The notes: a model not told the origin generated them from the letters alone. A DNA stretch of 6,544 nt from JAXGXQ01 sp040772685 (GCA_040772685.1 JAXGXQ010000010.1:1-6544); one strand, 5' to 3'; shown: positions 1 through 5,876, numbered from the stretch's first letter. Numbers and translations: made by a program.

Positions 1-43
1 AATGCTGGAAAATATAACCATTTTTTCACGGGAGGACCCATCA

Positions 44-775
44 ATGCCCGACAAATCCACACTTTCAGATGAATTTTTCGCAGCTGTCAAGCCAACCCGG
101 CTGACAGTGTTTATCGGCGCCTACGGCAGCGGTAAATCGGAAATTTCCGTCAATTATGCCCTGGCCCTGCGGGAAACAGGCCGGCAGGTGATTATTGCTG
201 ACCTCGATATCATCAACCCCTACTTTCGCAGCACCGATGCCCGTAAACTGCTAGAGCACAACGATGTGGAACTGCTAAAAACCATCTACGCCAATACCAA
301 CGTTGATGTGCCAGCGGTGCCGGCTGCTGTATTCAGTCTGTTCGACCGCACTGACCGTTTCGGGGTTATGGATATCGGCGGGGAAGACCTCGGCGCCCGG
401 GTGCTGGGTTCATTACGCAACCGCTTTCCAGCGGCAGACAGCCCCGACCACGCCAGCGTTTATATGGTGGTCAACGCTAACCGCCCGTTCACAGCCACCG
501 CCGCCCAGGTGCGGGAGATTGCCGACATGCTGAGCGCTGCCTCGGGCCTGAGCATCAGCGGCCTGGTTAACAATACCAATCTGCTGGAATTTTCCGACGC
601 CAGCATGCTGTTGGAAGCCGACGCCATGATTAAAGAAGCCTCAAGGCTGGCCGGCATTCCGCTCAGTTTCGCCGCTGCCCGCGATGACCGCGTGCCGACA
701 GAATGGGGCAGCCGTCTGCCGGACGGCCTTCCATTGCTGAGGCTGCAGAGATCGATTTTCTATCCAACGGAATGA
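44..775 (+). CDS. P-loop ATP-binding protein, MinD/CobQ-like
   Basis: This is a 243-residue soluble protein with a SIMIBI-type (MinD/ParA/CobQ) P-loop fold. Residues 25-32 form a Walker A loop (GAYGSGKS, Lys31). They are followed by the IIADLDIINPYFRSTD stretch (residues 50-65), typical of the ATP-sensing aspartate region, and by GVMDIGGEDLGARV (about 107-120) as the Walker B/switch segment. A further strand, VYMVVNANRP, precedes the C-terminal helices. I chose the ATG at 44 because GGGAGGA at 30-36 lies 7 bases before it. An upstream in-frame ATG at 2 would add 14 residues without a visible ribosome site. From memory, similar proteins are encoded beside 2-oxoacid:ferredoxin oxidoreductase genes in clostridia, but no such partner is in the window, so the substrate is unknown. 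The next genes converge on it, so it is probably the last gene of an operon that starts upstream of the window. Confidence 0.85.
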   Translation: MPDKSTLSDEFFAAVKPTRLTVFIGAYGSGKSEISVNYALALRETGRQVIIADLDIINPYFRSTDARKLLEHNDVELLKTIYANTNVDVPAVPAAVFSLFDRTDRFGVMDIGGEDLGARVLGSLRNRFPAADSPDHASVYMVVNANRPFTATAAQVREIADMLSAASGLSISGLVNNTNLLEFSDASMLLEADAMIKEASRLAGIPLSFAAARDDRVPTEWGSRLPDGLPLLRLQRSIFYPTE

Positions 776-793
776 AAGAGAAAAGCGGGTAAT

Positions 794-837
794 GGCTGCT
801 CAGACGAAAGCCAGACTCGCTGTCTTGCTTTGCAGCC
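794..837. terminator. Nested hairpin between convergent genes
   Basis: The outer arms GGCTGC (794-799) and GCAGCC (832-837) enclose AAAGC (807-811)/GCTTT (827-831) and AGAC (813-816)/GTCT (822-825), with a 5-base loop. That makes 15 base pairs, broken by a 7-base bulge on the left and a one-by-one mismatch. The hairpin sits between the stop codons of two convergent genes, where a shared 3'-end structure is expected. No proper U-tract follows on either strand; the best is a pyrimidine-rich CTTTTCTCTTTC on the minus strand. It may therefore protect 3' ends rather than terminate by itself. Confidence 0.4.
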
Positions 838-862
838 GGGATAATTCGACAGACGATAAAAA

Positions 863-1285
863 TCATAAGTAGTTAACAGCTATTACGTGAACAGCAACCA
901 TAATAAAGAGCAGCACGGCGTTGACGCGGTGGATATACAGCCAGGCGCCGGCTTTCTTTTTTTGTTTAAACTGACCGAAAGCGCCGAGGCTAACCTGAAT
1001 TACCAGCAACGCTGCTGTGATGATCCCGGTGTAAACCGGCCCCCAGTTTAGAAACTGCAAAATAAAATGAGCGATCATGGCCGCGGCGGTAATAAATCCA
1101 AAAATAAAGTGGTACTTGAAAAAGAAGCGACTGACCTTCTGGAAGGCTAATCGCCCGGGTGAATCCTTGGCCAGCTTCGAGAAATAGCGGCGGTTTGCGA
1201 ACTTCAGCCAATAATTACTAATAGTTAACACGTAGCTGATTACGATCAGCCAACCAAGTAAAACACCCAGACGATATAAATTCAT
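863..1285 (-). CDS. Four-helix diheme b-type membrane cytochrome (predicted)
   Basis: This is a 140-residue integral membrane protein with four hydrophobic segments at about 6-26, 56-78, 83-104 and 117-136. Helix 2 carries His59 and His73, and helix 4 carries His119 and His133. Both pairs are His-X13-His, the spacing used by cytochrome b and ferric-reductase-type proteins to hold two stacked hemes across a membrane. I infer two bis-histidine b hemes and electron transfer through the cytoplasmic membrane. A basic loop (FKQKKK, about 106-111) between helices 3 and 4 is probably cytoplasmic. AAAGGA (minus strand, 1293-1298) lies 7 bases before the ATG. The gene follows the b5-type lipoprotein gene by 93 bases on the same strand, which suggests co-transcription. 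The general family is likely; the physiological donor and acceptor cannot be read from the sequence. Confidence 0.8.
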   Translation of the reverse strand: MNLYRLGVLLGWLIVISYVLTISNYWLKFANRRYFSKLAKDSPGRLAFQKVSRFFFKYHFIFGFITAAAMIAHFILQFLNWGPVYTGIITAALLVIQVSLGAFGQFKQKKKAGAWLYIHRVNAVLLFIMVAVHVIAVNYL

Positions 1286-1300
1286 AATCTATTCCTTTAC

Positions 1301-1337
1301 TCCAGCTAGTCCAGTCTTCTTATTCCGGCTAATCCAG
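1301..1337. repeat. Imperfect 14-bp direct repeat in the cytochrome intergenic gap
   Basis: TCCAGCTAGTCCAG (1301-1314) recurs as TCCGGCTAATCCAG (1324-1337), matching at 12 of 14 positions with a 23-base offset. It lies between the two minus-strand genes, before the ribosome site of the membrane cytochrome. It could be a small duplication; no function is visible. Confidence 0.35.
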
Positions 1338-1378
1338 CTTCAAAATCTGGTTCGGGACCAATACTTCCCGCTGATTGT

Positions 1379-1807
1379 TTAAGGTATATAGGTTCCTACT
1401 TTTGGTAAATCAGCAAGTACTTCTTTGCCGTGCGGCGAACTGAGGATATCCTGACTCAGATCCTTGCCGGCCGTGAGTCGGTTATTGTTGTGCATGCCGC
1501 CTGCCCACTGGGGAACAGCGGTGACGTCATAAACGATGCCGTCTACAGCGACATAAGTCTTACGACCTTCTTTACCATTAAACTCGGCCAGCTGGGCGGC
1601 GTTAAAGGTCTGGCTCGAGGTGGTTGTGGTTGGGCCGGGCGTTGTGGCAGCTGTTGTCCCCGGCATGGTTGTTGCGGCTGTCGAGGCAGTTGTTGACATT
1701 GTTGTTGTAGTTGCACTTGCACCGCCACAGGCAGCTGTCAGCAGTGCGATAACAGTTATTGTCAGCACCAGTAATGTTGACGCAAAGTATCTGCGTTTGC
1801 TTCTCAT
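1379..1807 (-). CDS. Lipoprotein with cytochrome b5-like heme/steroid-binding domain
   Basis: This is a 142-residue exported protein. MRSKRR and a hydrophobic core lead to a lipobox, LLTAAC, so Cys27 should be lipidated and the protein tethered outside the membrane. Residues 28-66 are a Thr/Ala/Ser/Pro linker of low complexity. Residues 67-142 form a cytochrome b5-like heme/steroid-binding domain of the small bacterial type (COG4892-like). It has FNAAQLAEFNGKEGRKTYVA, then VDGIVYDVTAVPQW, then GGMHNNNRLTAGKDLS and SSPHGKEV. His106 and His126 are the probable axial heme ligands. AAAGG lies 12 bases before the ATG. Its position ahead of the diheme membrane cytochrome suggests that it carries electrons between that protein and an extracytoplasmic partner. 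The domain call is firm; heme binding and partnership are inferred. Confidence 0.87.
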   Translation of the reverse strand: MRSKRRYFASTLLVLTITVIALLTAACGGASATTTTMSTTASTAATTMPGTTAATTPGPTTTTSSQTFNAAQLAEFNGKEGRKTYVAVDGIVYDVTAVPQWAGGMHNNNRLTAGKDLSQDILSSPHGKEVLADLPKVGTYIP

Positions 1808-1855
1808 GTGGAATCAGCGCCTTTCATTTAGCAGTCGAGCTGCTTAAGCGTGGCT

Positions 1856-1885
1856 GAATTAGTAATAGATTTATCTTACTAATTC
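1856..1885. promoter_or_regulatory. Perfect 10-bp inverted repeat, candidate operator
   Basis: GAATTAGTAA (1856-1865) and TTACTAATTC (1876-1885) are exact reverse complements separated by 10 bases. The site is about 50 bases upstream of the lipoprotein start, within its likely promoter region. The AT-rich arms and the roughly 20-bp centre-to-centre spacing suit a dimeric repressor or activator better than a terminator. No regulator gene adjoins it, so the binding protein is unknown. Confidence 0.4.
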
Positions 1886-1937
1886 TATTGCAGCAGCTGC
1901 GACAACGTATGATACAAAAACTATCGCTTCAGCGAAT

Positions 1938-1959
1938 AAACGCGTTGCTGCGCGTTTTT
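1938..1959 (+). terminator. Small hairpin with T-tract (weak intrinsic terminator shape)
   Basis: AAACGCG (1938-1944) and CGCGTTT (1951-1957) form a perfect 7-bp stem with a 6-base loop, and T5 runs through 1955-1959. This is terminator-like on the plus strand, yet no plus-strand gene lies just upstream. It could block read-through or antisense transcripts coming from the cytochrome region toward the dehydratase operon. Only four of the pairs are G-C, so it would be modest. Confidence 0.3.
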
Positions 1960-2306
1960 GATGTGACAGAGGGGGAGATGGTTACAGCTGAAAAGTTTAT
2001 CTTTAGTTTTCAAATACCGGCAATTTCACCCAATTCAATGTTAAATTTAAATAATAACCGGATTACAATCTTAATATTATTATATTCTACAATACTGACT
2101 CCTCGATGGTCAGCAAACGATTAAGAAAATAATGAGAAAAACGCTACATTTGCAAAGAAAAATTACCAATAGAAGCTAAAATCAGTCAAACTTAAAACCT
2201 TTTCGATAAATTAATGACAATTAAACAACATAAACAGTCAAAAAATTGAAAAGGCTGTGCTACAAGATAAATATGAATAAAGTTTTATTAGTCAATGACG
2301 TTTCTT

Positions 2307-2334
2307 TTGACAAACTGTAGCGAAAGGCTATAAT
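2307..2334 (+). promoter_or_regulatory. Consensus sigma-70/sigma-A promoter
   Basis: A perfect TTGACA (2307-2312) and a perfect TATAAT (2329-2334) are separated by 16 bases. AT-rich DNA lies upstream. Transcription would begin near 2341, giving a leader of about 70 bases before the GTG start at 2413. This is the evident promoter of the dehydratase/NusG-like/winged-helix operon. Confidence 0.8.
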
Positions 2335-2396
2335 CAATAGAGAATAAATGTTTCATCTCGGAACCAGGGAAGTCAATTGAGATTGAAAATTGCTAA

Positions 2397-2403
2397 AAAG
2401 GAG
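2397..2403 (+). promoter_or_regulatory. Ribosome binding site that sets the dehydratase start
   Basis: AAAGGAG lies 9 bases before GTG at 2413 and favours that start. An in-frame TTG at 2377 also has a plausible site (AGGGA at 2366-2370, 6 bases away) and would add 12 residues, so the longer form is not excluded. Confidence 0.6.
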
Positions 2404-2412
2404 AAGATCACA

Positions 2413-4026
2413 GTGGTTCGAATTGGTAAGCGACGTCTAAGTGCGCGCAAGTTCGCACTGATTATAACTGACCTAATCCTTGTAGTGGCCTCTTTAGCAG
2501 GCGCGCTTTATCTGAATGACCCGGGAAATTTCATTCCAACTCCCACTGCGGCACTTAATGCCGTTTTACTTTTTCTGGTAGTGGGATTCTTTTCTTTCAT
2601 AACTTTCGGCTTCTACGCCCATATCTGGCGTTTTGCCAGCATCGCACAGTATATGCAGCTGCTGCTGGGTATTGTAGTTCAGACCAGCATCTGCTGGGGT
2701 TTGATGCTGGTCGCTCAATCCGCCCTGCCTTTTCCTGTCTATATTATCTATATGATGCTCTTCGCCTTTGGCGCTGCCGGTACCCGCATCGCCTACAGGG
2801 CCGGTATGAACAACTCGATGGTGCGCGACCTGCTTTACCGGCGCTGGCCGCAGTTCAATCATAACAGCCTGCCGGGCAGTGCGCCCAAACGCCGCCGTAT
2901 AATGATAATCGGCGCCGGTGTCTCCGGCTACCAGCTGATTCGCGAAATGTTACAGCGGCCGGAGCTTTACGAGCCGGTGGCAGTGATTGACGACAATCCC
3001 CTTACCCATACATATAGAGTACTGGGAGTACCGGTTGTCGGCGGCAGGGAGGATATCCCCGCGGCTGTTAAGCAATACAGGGTGGATGACATTATTCTGG
3101 CGATTCCCAGCGCGCCGCGACAAACCGTGCGTGCTTTTGTTGATATCTGCCATACAACCGGCTGCGAGCTAAAAATGGTGCCGCTGCTACAGGATCTGTT
3201 TGACGGCAAGGTCAGCATCTCCGCGATCAAGAATGTAGATATTGACGACCTGCTGGGGCGCGACGAAGTCGTCCTCGATACCAATGCCATCAGCGGCTAC
3301 CTGGAAGGGGAGACGGTACTGGTTACCGGCGGCGGCGGAAGTATAGGTTCCGAGCTTTGCCGGCAGATCGCCCGCTTCAAACCCAGGCGTTTAATTGTTT
3401 TTGACATTTATGAAAATAACGCTTATCAGCTACAGTACGAACTAAGTGCCGCTTATGGCAACAAGATGGATCTGGTGATCCTGATTGGCTCCGTGCGCGA
3501 TGAAAAGCGTCTGCTGAGCGTATTTCAGGAATATAAACCGGGCGTTGTCTTTCACGCGGCTGCCCACAAGCATGTACCGCTGATGCAGGACAGCCCCGGT
3601 GAAGCAGTTAAGAACAACATCATCGGCACCCGCAATACAGCCCGTGCAGCAGCCCGGGCCGGTGTCAAGCGCTTTGTGCTGATATCAACGGACAAAGCGG
3701 TGCGGCCAACCAATGTTATGGGCGCGACCAAACGCTTTGCTGAGCTGGTAATACAATCGATCGCTGCTGATTACCCGAATACCCGCTTTGCCGCTGTGCG
3801 CTTCGGCAACGTGCTGGGCGACGGCAGCGTAATTCCGCTGTTCAAGCAACAGATCGCCAGGGCGGCGGTGACTGTAACCCACCCGGATATAACTCGCTAC
3901 TTTATGACTATCCCGGAAGCAGCCCGTTTGGTGATTCAGGCGGTGCTTAACTGGCCAATAACGCTGGAATCTTCGTACTCGACATGGGCCAGCCGGTGCG
4001 CATCGACGACCTGGCACGCGACCTGA
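2413..4026 (+). CDS. CapD/PglF/WbpM-type nucleotide-sugar 4,6-dehydratase, frame broken near the 3' end
   Basis: This is a membrane-bound polysaccharide-biosynthesis enzyme of the family that converts UDP-GlcNAc-type sugars to 4-keto-6-deoxy intermediates. Residues 16-128 contain four membrane helices. A first Rossmann-like domain starts at the GAGVSG motif (167-172). The catalytic extended-SDR domain has the NAD-binding loop TGGGGSIGSE (305-314), the segment HAAAHKHVPLM (381-391), and STDKAVRPTNVMGATKR (425-441). The last has Met in place of the usual SDR tyrosine (MxxxK), as is known for this family. RFGNVLGDGSVIPLF (463-477) follows. Homologues run about 600-650 residues. Here the frame is good to about 3942, then shifts, so the last 28 or so residues up to 4026 are out of frame and the true C-terminus lies in other frames up to 4470. 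The gene sits directly behind a consensus promoter. The family call is secure; the exact sugar product is not. Confidence 0.88.
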   Translation: MVRIGKRRLSARKFALIITDLILVVASLAGALYLNDPGNFIPTPTAALNAVLLFLVVGFFSFITFGFYAHIWRFASIAQYMQLLLGIVVQTSICWGLMLVAQSALPFPVYIIYMMLFAFGAAGTRIAYRAGMNNSMVRDLLYRRWPQFNHNSLPGSAPKRRRIMIIGAGVSGYQLIREMLQRPELYEPVAVIDDNPLTHTYRVLGVPVVGGREDIPAAVKQYRVDDIILAIPSAPRQTVRAFVDICHTTGCELKMVPLLQDLFDGKVSISAIKNVDIDDLLGRDEVVLDTNAISGYLEGETVLVTGGGGSIGSELCRQIARFKPRRLIVFDIYENNAYQLQYELSAAYGNKMDLVILIGSVRDEKRLLSVFQEYKPGVVFHAAAHKHVPLMQDSPGEAVKNNIIGTRNTARAAARAGVKRFVLISTDKAVRPTNVMGATKRFAELVIQSIAADYPNTRFAAVRFGNVLGDGSVIPLFKQQIARAAVTVTHPDITRYFMTIPEAARLVIQAVLNWPITLESSYSTWASRCASTTWHAT

Positions 4027-4470
4027 TCCGCCTCAGCGGCTTTGAGCCTGGAATTGATGTGGAAATAGCCTATACCGGCTTGCGTCCGGGCGAAAAAGAT
4101 GTATGAAGAGCTGTTCCACGATAAGGAAACATGACCAAAAGCTCACACAGCATGATCTTCAGCAGCCGATCCGCGATTGCGACGCCTGAACAGCGAAATC
4201 GCCAGTCTGCTGCGCGTAATCCGCTGGGACAGCGATGAGTTTGAGCGGGTACGTGCCTGGATAGAAGAGCATATTGTGACTGAGGAGTTTAGCGAAAACG
4301 CTAAAACCAAGACCGTCAAGACAAGCGGCGTGATCAAAATAGCAGCTCCGGCTGGCGGCAGGACGGCTGCTGTCAGCGTCAGTAAAGCCTCCAGCCAGAA
4401 GCTAAAAGAAACCATTGTAACGACCGCCAGCAACATCCGCGGCTGCCAACACATCACCCTCGGCCTCTAA
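3943..4470 (+). pseudogene. Out-of-frame C-terminal part of the dehydratase gene
   Basis: The missing C-terminus can be read by changing frame about five times. From 3951 to about 4097 it reads LANNAGIFVLDMGQPVRI..., ending RPGEK. From 4099 it reads MYEELFHDKE. From 4131 it reads MTKSSHSMIF. Near 4163 it reads QPIRDCDA. From 4186 it reads LNSEIASLLRVIRW..., ending at the TAA before 4471. Most changes fit a single base lost or gained in a short run: G-run at 3942-3943, A5 at 4093-4097, A-run at 4127-4129, C-run at 4185-4186. Restoring the first lost G still leaves a TAA at 3948-3950, so more than one error occurs there. RPGEKMYEEL is the usual family C-terminal motif. After IEEHIV there is an unusual Ala/Lys/Thr-rich tail of about 60 residues. 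Confidence 0.7.
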
Positions 4471-4531
4471 TACAGGCTTTGCTATAAATACTGCTCCGAC
4501 CACGGCCCGAACCAAAGCTCGTCAATATCGG

Positions 4532-5104
4532 TTGAAGGTAGGTACTGACATCAATAGCTATTGCCTGTTTTGCCGCATCGGCTCGAAAAAAATATCGCCC
4601 AAGCCATCCAGCATCTTATCCCGAAGCAAACGCCCTAGCGCCCGTCAAACTGCTGCCGGAAAAACGCCAATCTGGACGAACCGAGTGCCTATTGCCAATA
4701 TTTTTTGTTTACGCGGAAGTGACCTGCCTGCGCGCCATAAGGTACGCGACCTCTACAAGGTGCTGGAGTACGAATACGACGAGCGCCAGCTCTACGGCAA
4801 CGACGCCGAATACGCTGACTGGGTGCTGCGCCACAGCGGCCGGATTGAGCCCTCACGCGTACTGAAGACAGGCGAGAAGGTGCAGATAGTTGACGGTCCG
4901 CTAAAGGACTGCAACGGCCGTATCCTGCGTCTGGACCGTCACAAGCGCAAAGCCTGGGTAGAGTTTGACTTTGACGGGCAGAAGCGGGTGGTAAGTATGG
5001 GGGCGGAGTGGATTGAAGCAGGGGATGCAGAGTGGGTGGAAAGGCCAGATTGGATGATAAAAGAGCCACTTGAAATGGGCCTCAAGAACTCAACAAAATC
5101 GTAA
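4532..5104 (+). CDS. NusG-like specialised antiterminator (LoaP/RfaH/UpxY type), 5' half frame-damaged
   Basis: This is a transcription-elongation factor paralogue expected to bind RNA polymerase and prevent early termination in a long polysaccharide operon. The 190-codon open frame is sound from about residue 63: DLPARHKVRDLYKVLEYEYD is the end of the NGN domain, and residues 107-140 (PSRVLKTGEKVQIVDGPLKD, then NGRILRLDRHKRKAW) are a clear KOW motif. The N-terminal half is scrambled in this frame. Reading other frames recovers YCLFCRIGS, KNIAQAIQHLIP (4588-4623), EANALAPVKLLPEKR (4623-4667), WTNRV (4673-4687) and LLPIFFVYAE (4689-4718), a normal NGN domain. The start is unclear: TTG at 4532 has no ribosome site. 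GAAGGTAGG (4534-4542) lies 7 bases before ATC at 4550, where an ATG would be expected. The nearest characterised type seems to be LoaP, by context and KOW style; that subfamily is my inference. Confidence 0.75.
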   Translation: MKVGTDINSYCLFCRIGSKKISPKPSSILSRSKRPSARQTAAGKTPIWTNRVPIANIFCLRGSDLPARHKVRDLYKVLEYEYDERQLYGNDAEYADWVLRHSGRIEPSRVLKTGEKVQIVDGPLKDCNGRILRLDRHKRKAWVEFDFDGQKRVVSMGAEWIEAGDAEWVERPDWMIKEPLEMGLKNSTKS

Positions 5105-5135
5105 AGACAATAAGTGATATTTTTTTGAGTTGGCT

Positions 5136-5154
5136 GTTCAAAATATGAACGTTC
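5136..5154. promoter_or_regulatory. Overlapping palindromes upstream of the winged-helix gene, candidate operator
   Basis: GTTCA (5136-5140) and TGAAC (5146-5150) flank AAATA, and GAACGTTC (5147-5154) is a second perfect palindrome sharing an arm. The cluster ends 19 bases before the GTG start of a DNA-binding protein, which is a natural place for autoregulation. I found no convincing promoter hexamers here, so the gene may also be read from the upstream operon. Confidence 0.4.
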
Positions 5155-5173
5155 TCACGACAAGGAGATAACA

Positions 5174-5734
5174 GTGACTCCAACCTCGAAACCAGAATAT
5201 GACAAGGATTTTTTAATCCTTTCAGAAATTAATAGCAATCGGGAAGTGTCCCAACGCGAACTTTCCCACAAGACAGGCCTTTCCCTTGGGTCTGTCAACT
5301 TGTTGATCCAGAAAATGATTCGTAAAGGCCTTTTGAAAATGGAGATGATCCCGACCAACCGGGTCATCTATATGTTGACTCCCAAGGGCCTGGCAGAAAA
5401 GACGGCGAAGACCGTGCGCTACGTTCAACTACATTACACGGCGATCCAGGAAACGAAGGCTATGATCAAGAAGAAACTAAACCAATATGAATCAAAGTTC
5501 GAGCAGATCATCGTGTGCCAGCCGGAAAGTGAACTAAAGGATCTGGTACGGGCGACTCTCAATGAATATATGCACGAGAATCCGCAAGTGAACGTGATCA
5601 TGATGAATCGCCAGGAACTGGATCGGATCAAGCGTTACAATCCCAAGACCATCATCCTTTATCTGCCGGAAAAAGCGACAAAATTTTCACCAGAAATAGC
5701 AGCCAGAGGTTATGAAACCGATCTGCTAATCTGA
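5174..5734 (+). CDS. Winged helix-turn-helix (MarR-like) regulator of the polysaccharide-locus type
   Basis: This is a 186-residue DNA-binding protein. Residues 10-76 form a winged helix: DKDFLILSEINSNREVSQRE leads into the helix-turn-helix SQRELSHKTGLSLGSVNLLI (26-45), followed by the wing and TPKGLAEKT (69-77). A basic helical linker (about 80-108) connects to a C-terminal region with alternating strand and helix character (QIIVCQP, then KDLVRATLNEYM, then VNVIMMN, then TIILYLPEK). I do not recognise that part; it may sense a ligand or mediate dimerisation. AAGGAG (5162-5167) lies 6 bases before the GTG start, the same GTG-plus-strong-site arrangement as the dehydratase. Winged-helix proteins of this size are often encoded beside capsule/EPS genes, which fits the dehydratase and NusG-like neighbours. 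The target is unknown; the palindromes at 5136-5154 are one candidate. Confidence 0.82.
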   Translation: MTPTSKPEYDKDFLILSEINSNREVSQRELSHKTGLSLGSVNLLIQKMIRKGLLKMEMIPTNRVIYMLTPKGLAEKTAKTVRYVQLHYTAIQETKAMIKKKLNQYESKFEQIIVCQPESELKDLVRATLNEYMHENPQVNVIMMNRQELDRIKRYNPKTIILYLPEKATKFSPEIAARGYETDLLI

Positions 5735-5772
5735 AAGAACCAACTCCTATGGAGCCCCCTCATGACGCCTAA

Positions 5773-5875
5773 GTGCGCATGATTGAACCAAAGGTGCATC
5801 GCAACGTAATGAAAGCAAGGCTGGAAGGCTTGTTATGGCGAAGCTATGGGTGTGGAAATTGTTAAGGAATGACAT
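5773..5875 (+). mobile_element. Possible 5' end of a group II intron (domain I start)
   Basis: The stretch starts with GTGCG (5773-5777), the usual first bases of a group II intron. A small stem-loop containing AACC/AAA/GGT (5786-5796) follows, then GCAACGTAATGAAAG and AAGGCTGG, then GCGAAGCTATGG and TTGTTAAGG. From memory this order of motifs matches domain I of bacterial group II introns. It begins 38 bases after the stop of the winged-helix gene. After about 5876 the likeness fades. No domain V-like AGCCG...GAAA...CGGTTC hairpin and no reverse transcriptase are visible, so the element is at best incomplete. This rests on remembered motifs, not on an alignment. Confidence 0.35.
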
Positions 5876-5876
5876 C

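Larger units (their letters stand above)
1808..2306. other. AT-rich intergenic region between divergent operons
   Basis: I see no credible gene here. An open frame at 1888-2124 (78 codons from a non-ATG start) has no ribosome site, a shapeless composition and no recognisable domain, so I do not call it. The 2040-2300 part is very AT-rich. It carries a distant 7-bp inverted repeat (CCTTTTC at 2198-2204, GAAAAGG at 2248-2254) with no clear meaning. The region should contain the promoter of the minus-strand cytochrome pair, but I could not pick a convincing -35/-10 pair for it. Confidence 0.5.

Noticed and set aside
1430..1847. Gly/Cys- and Val/Ala-rich plus-strand frames opposite the lipoprotein gene
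   Set aside because: They mirror the Thr/Ala triplet bias of the lipoprotein linker and have no ribosome site; the minus-strand gene explains the region.
1888..2124. 78-codon plus-strand open frame in the AT-rich gap
   Set aside because: It has no ribosome binding site, a poor start codon, random-looking composition and a terminator-like hairpin inside it; I see no domain.
2246..2277. Second promoter (TTGAAA with a TAAATA-like -10) upstream of the dehydratase
   Set aside because: The -10 matches poorly and a perfect promoter lies 60 bases downstream.
5113..5130. T7 run after the NusG-like gene as an intrinsic terminator
   Set aside because: No hairpin precedes the T-run, so it is only an AT-rich spacer.
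5744..5754. CTCC-TAT-GGAG hairpin after the winged-helix gene as a terminator
   Set aside because: Only four base pairs with a 3-base loop and no T-tract.
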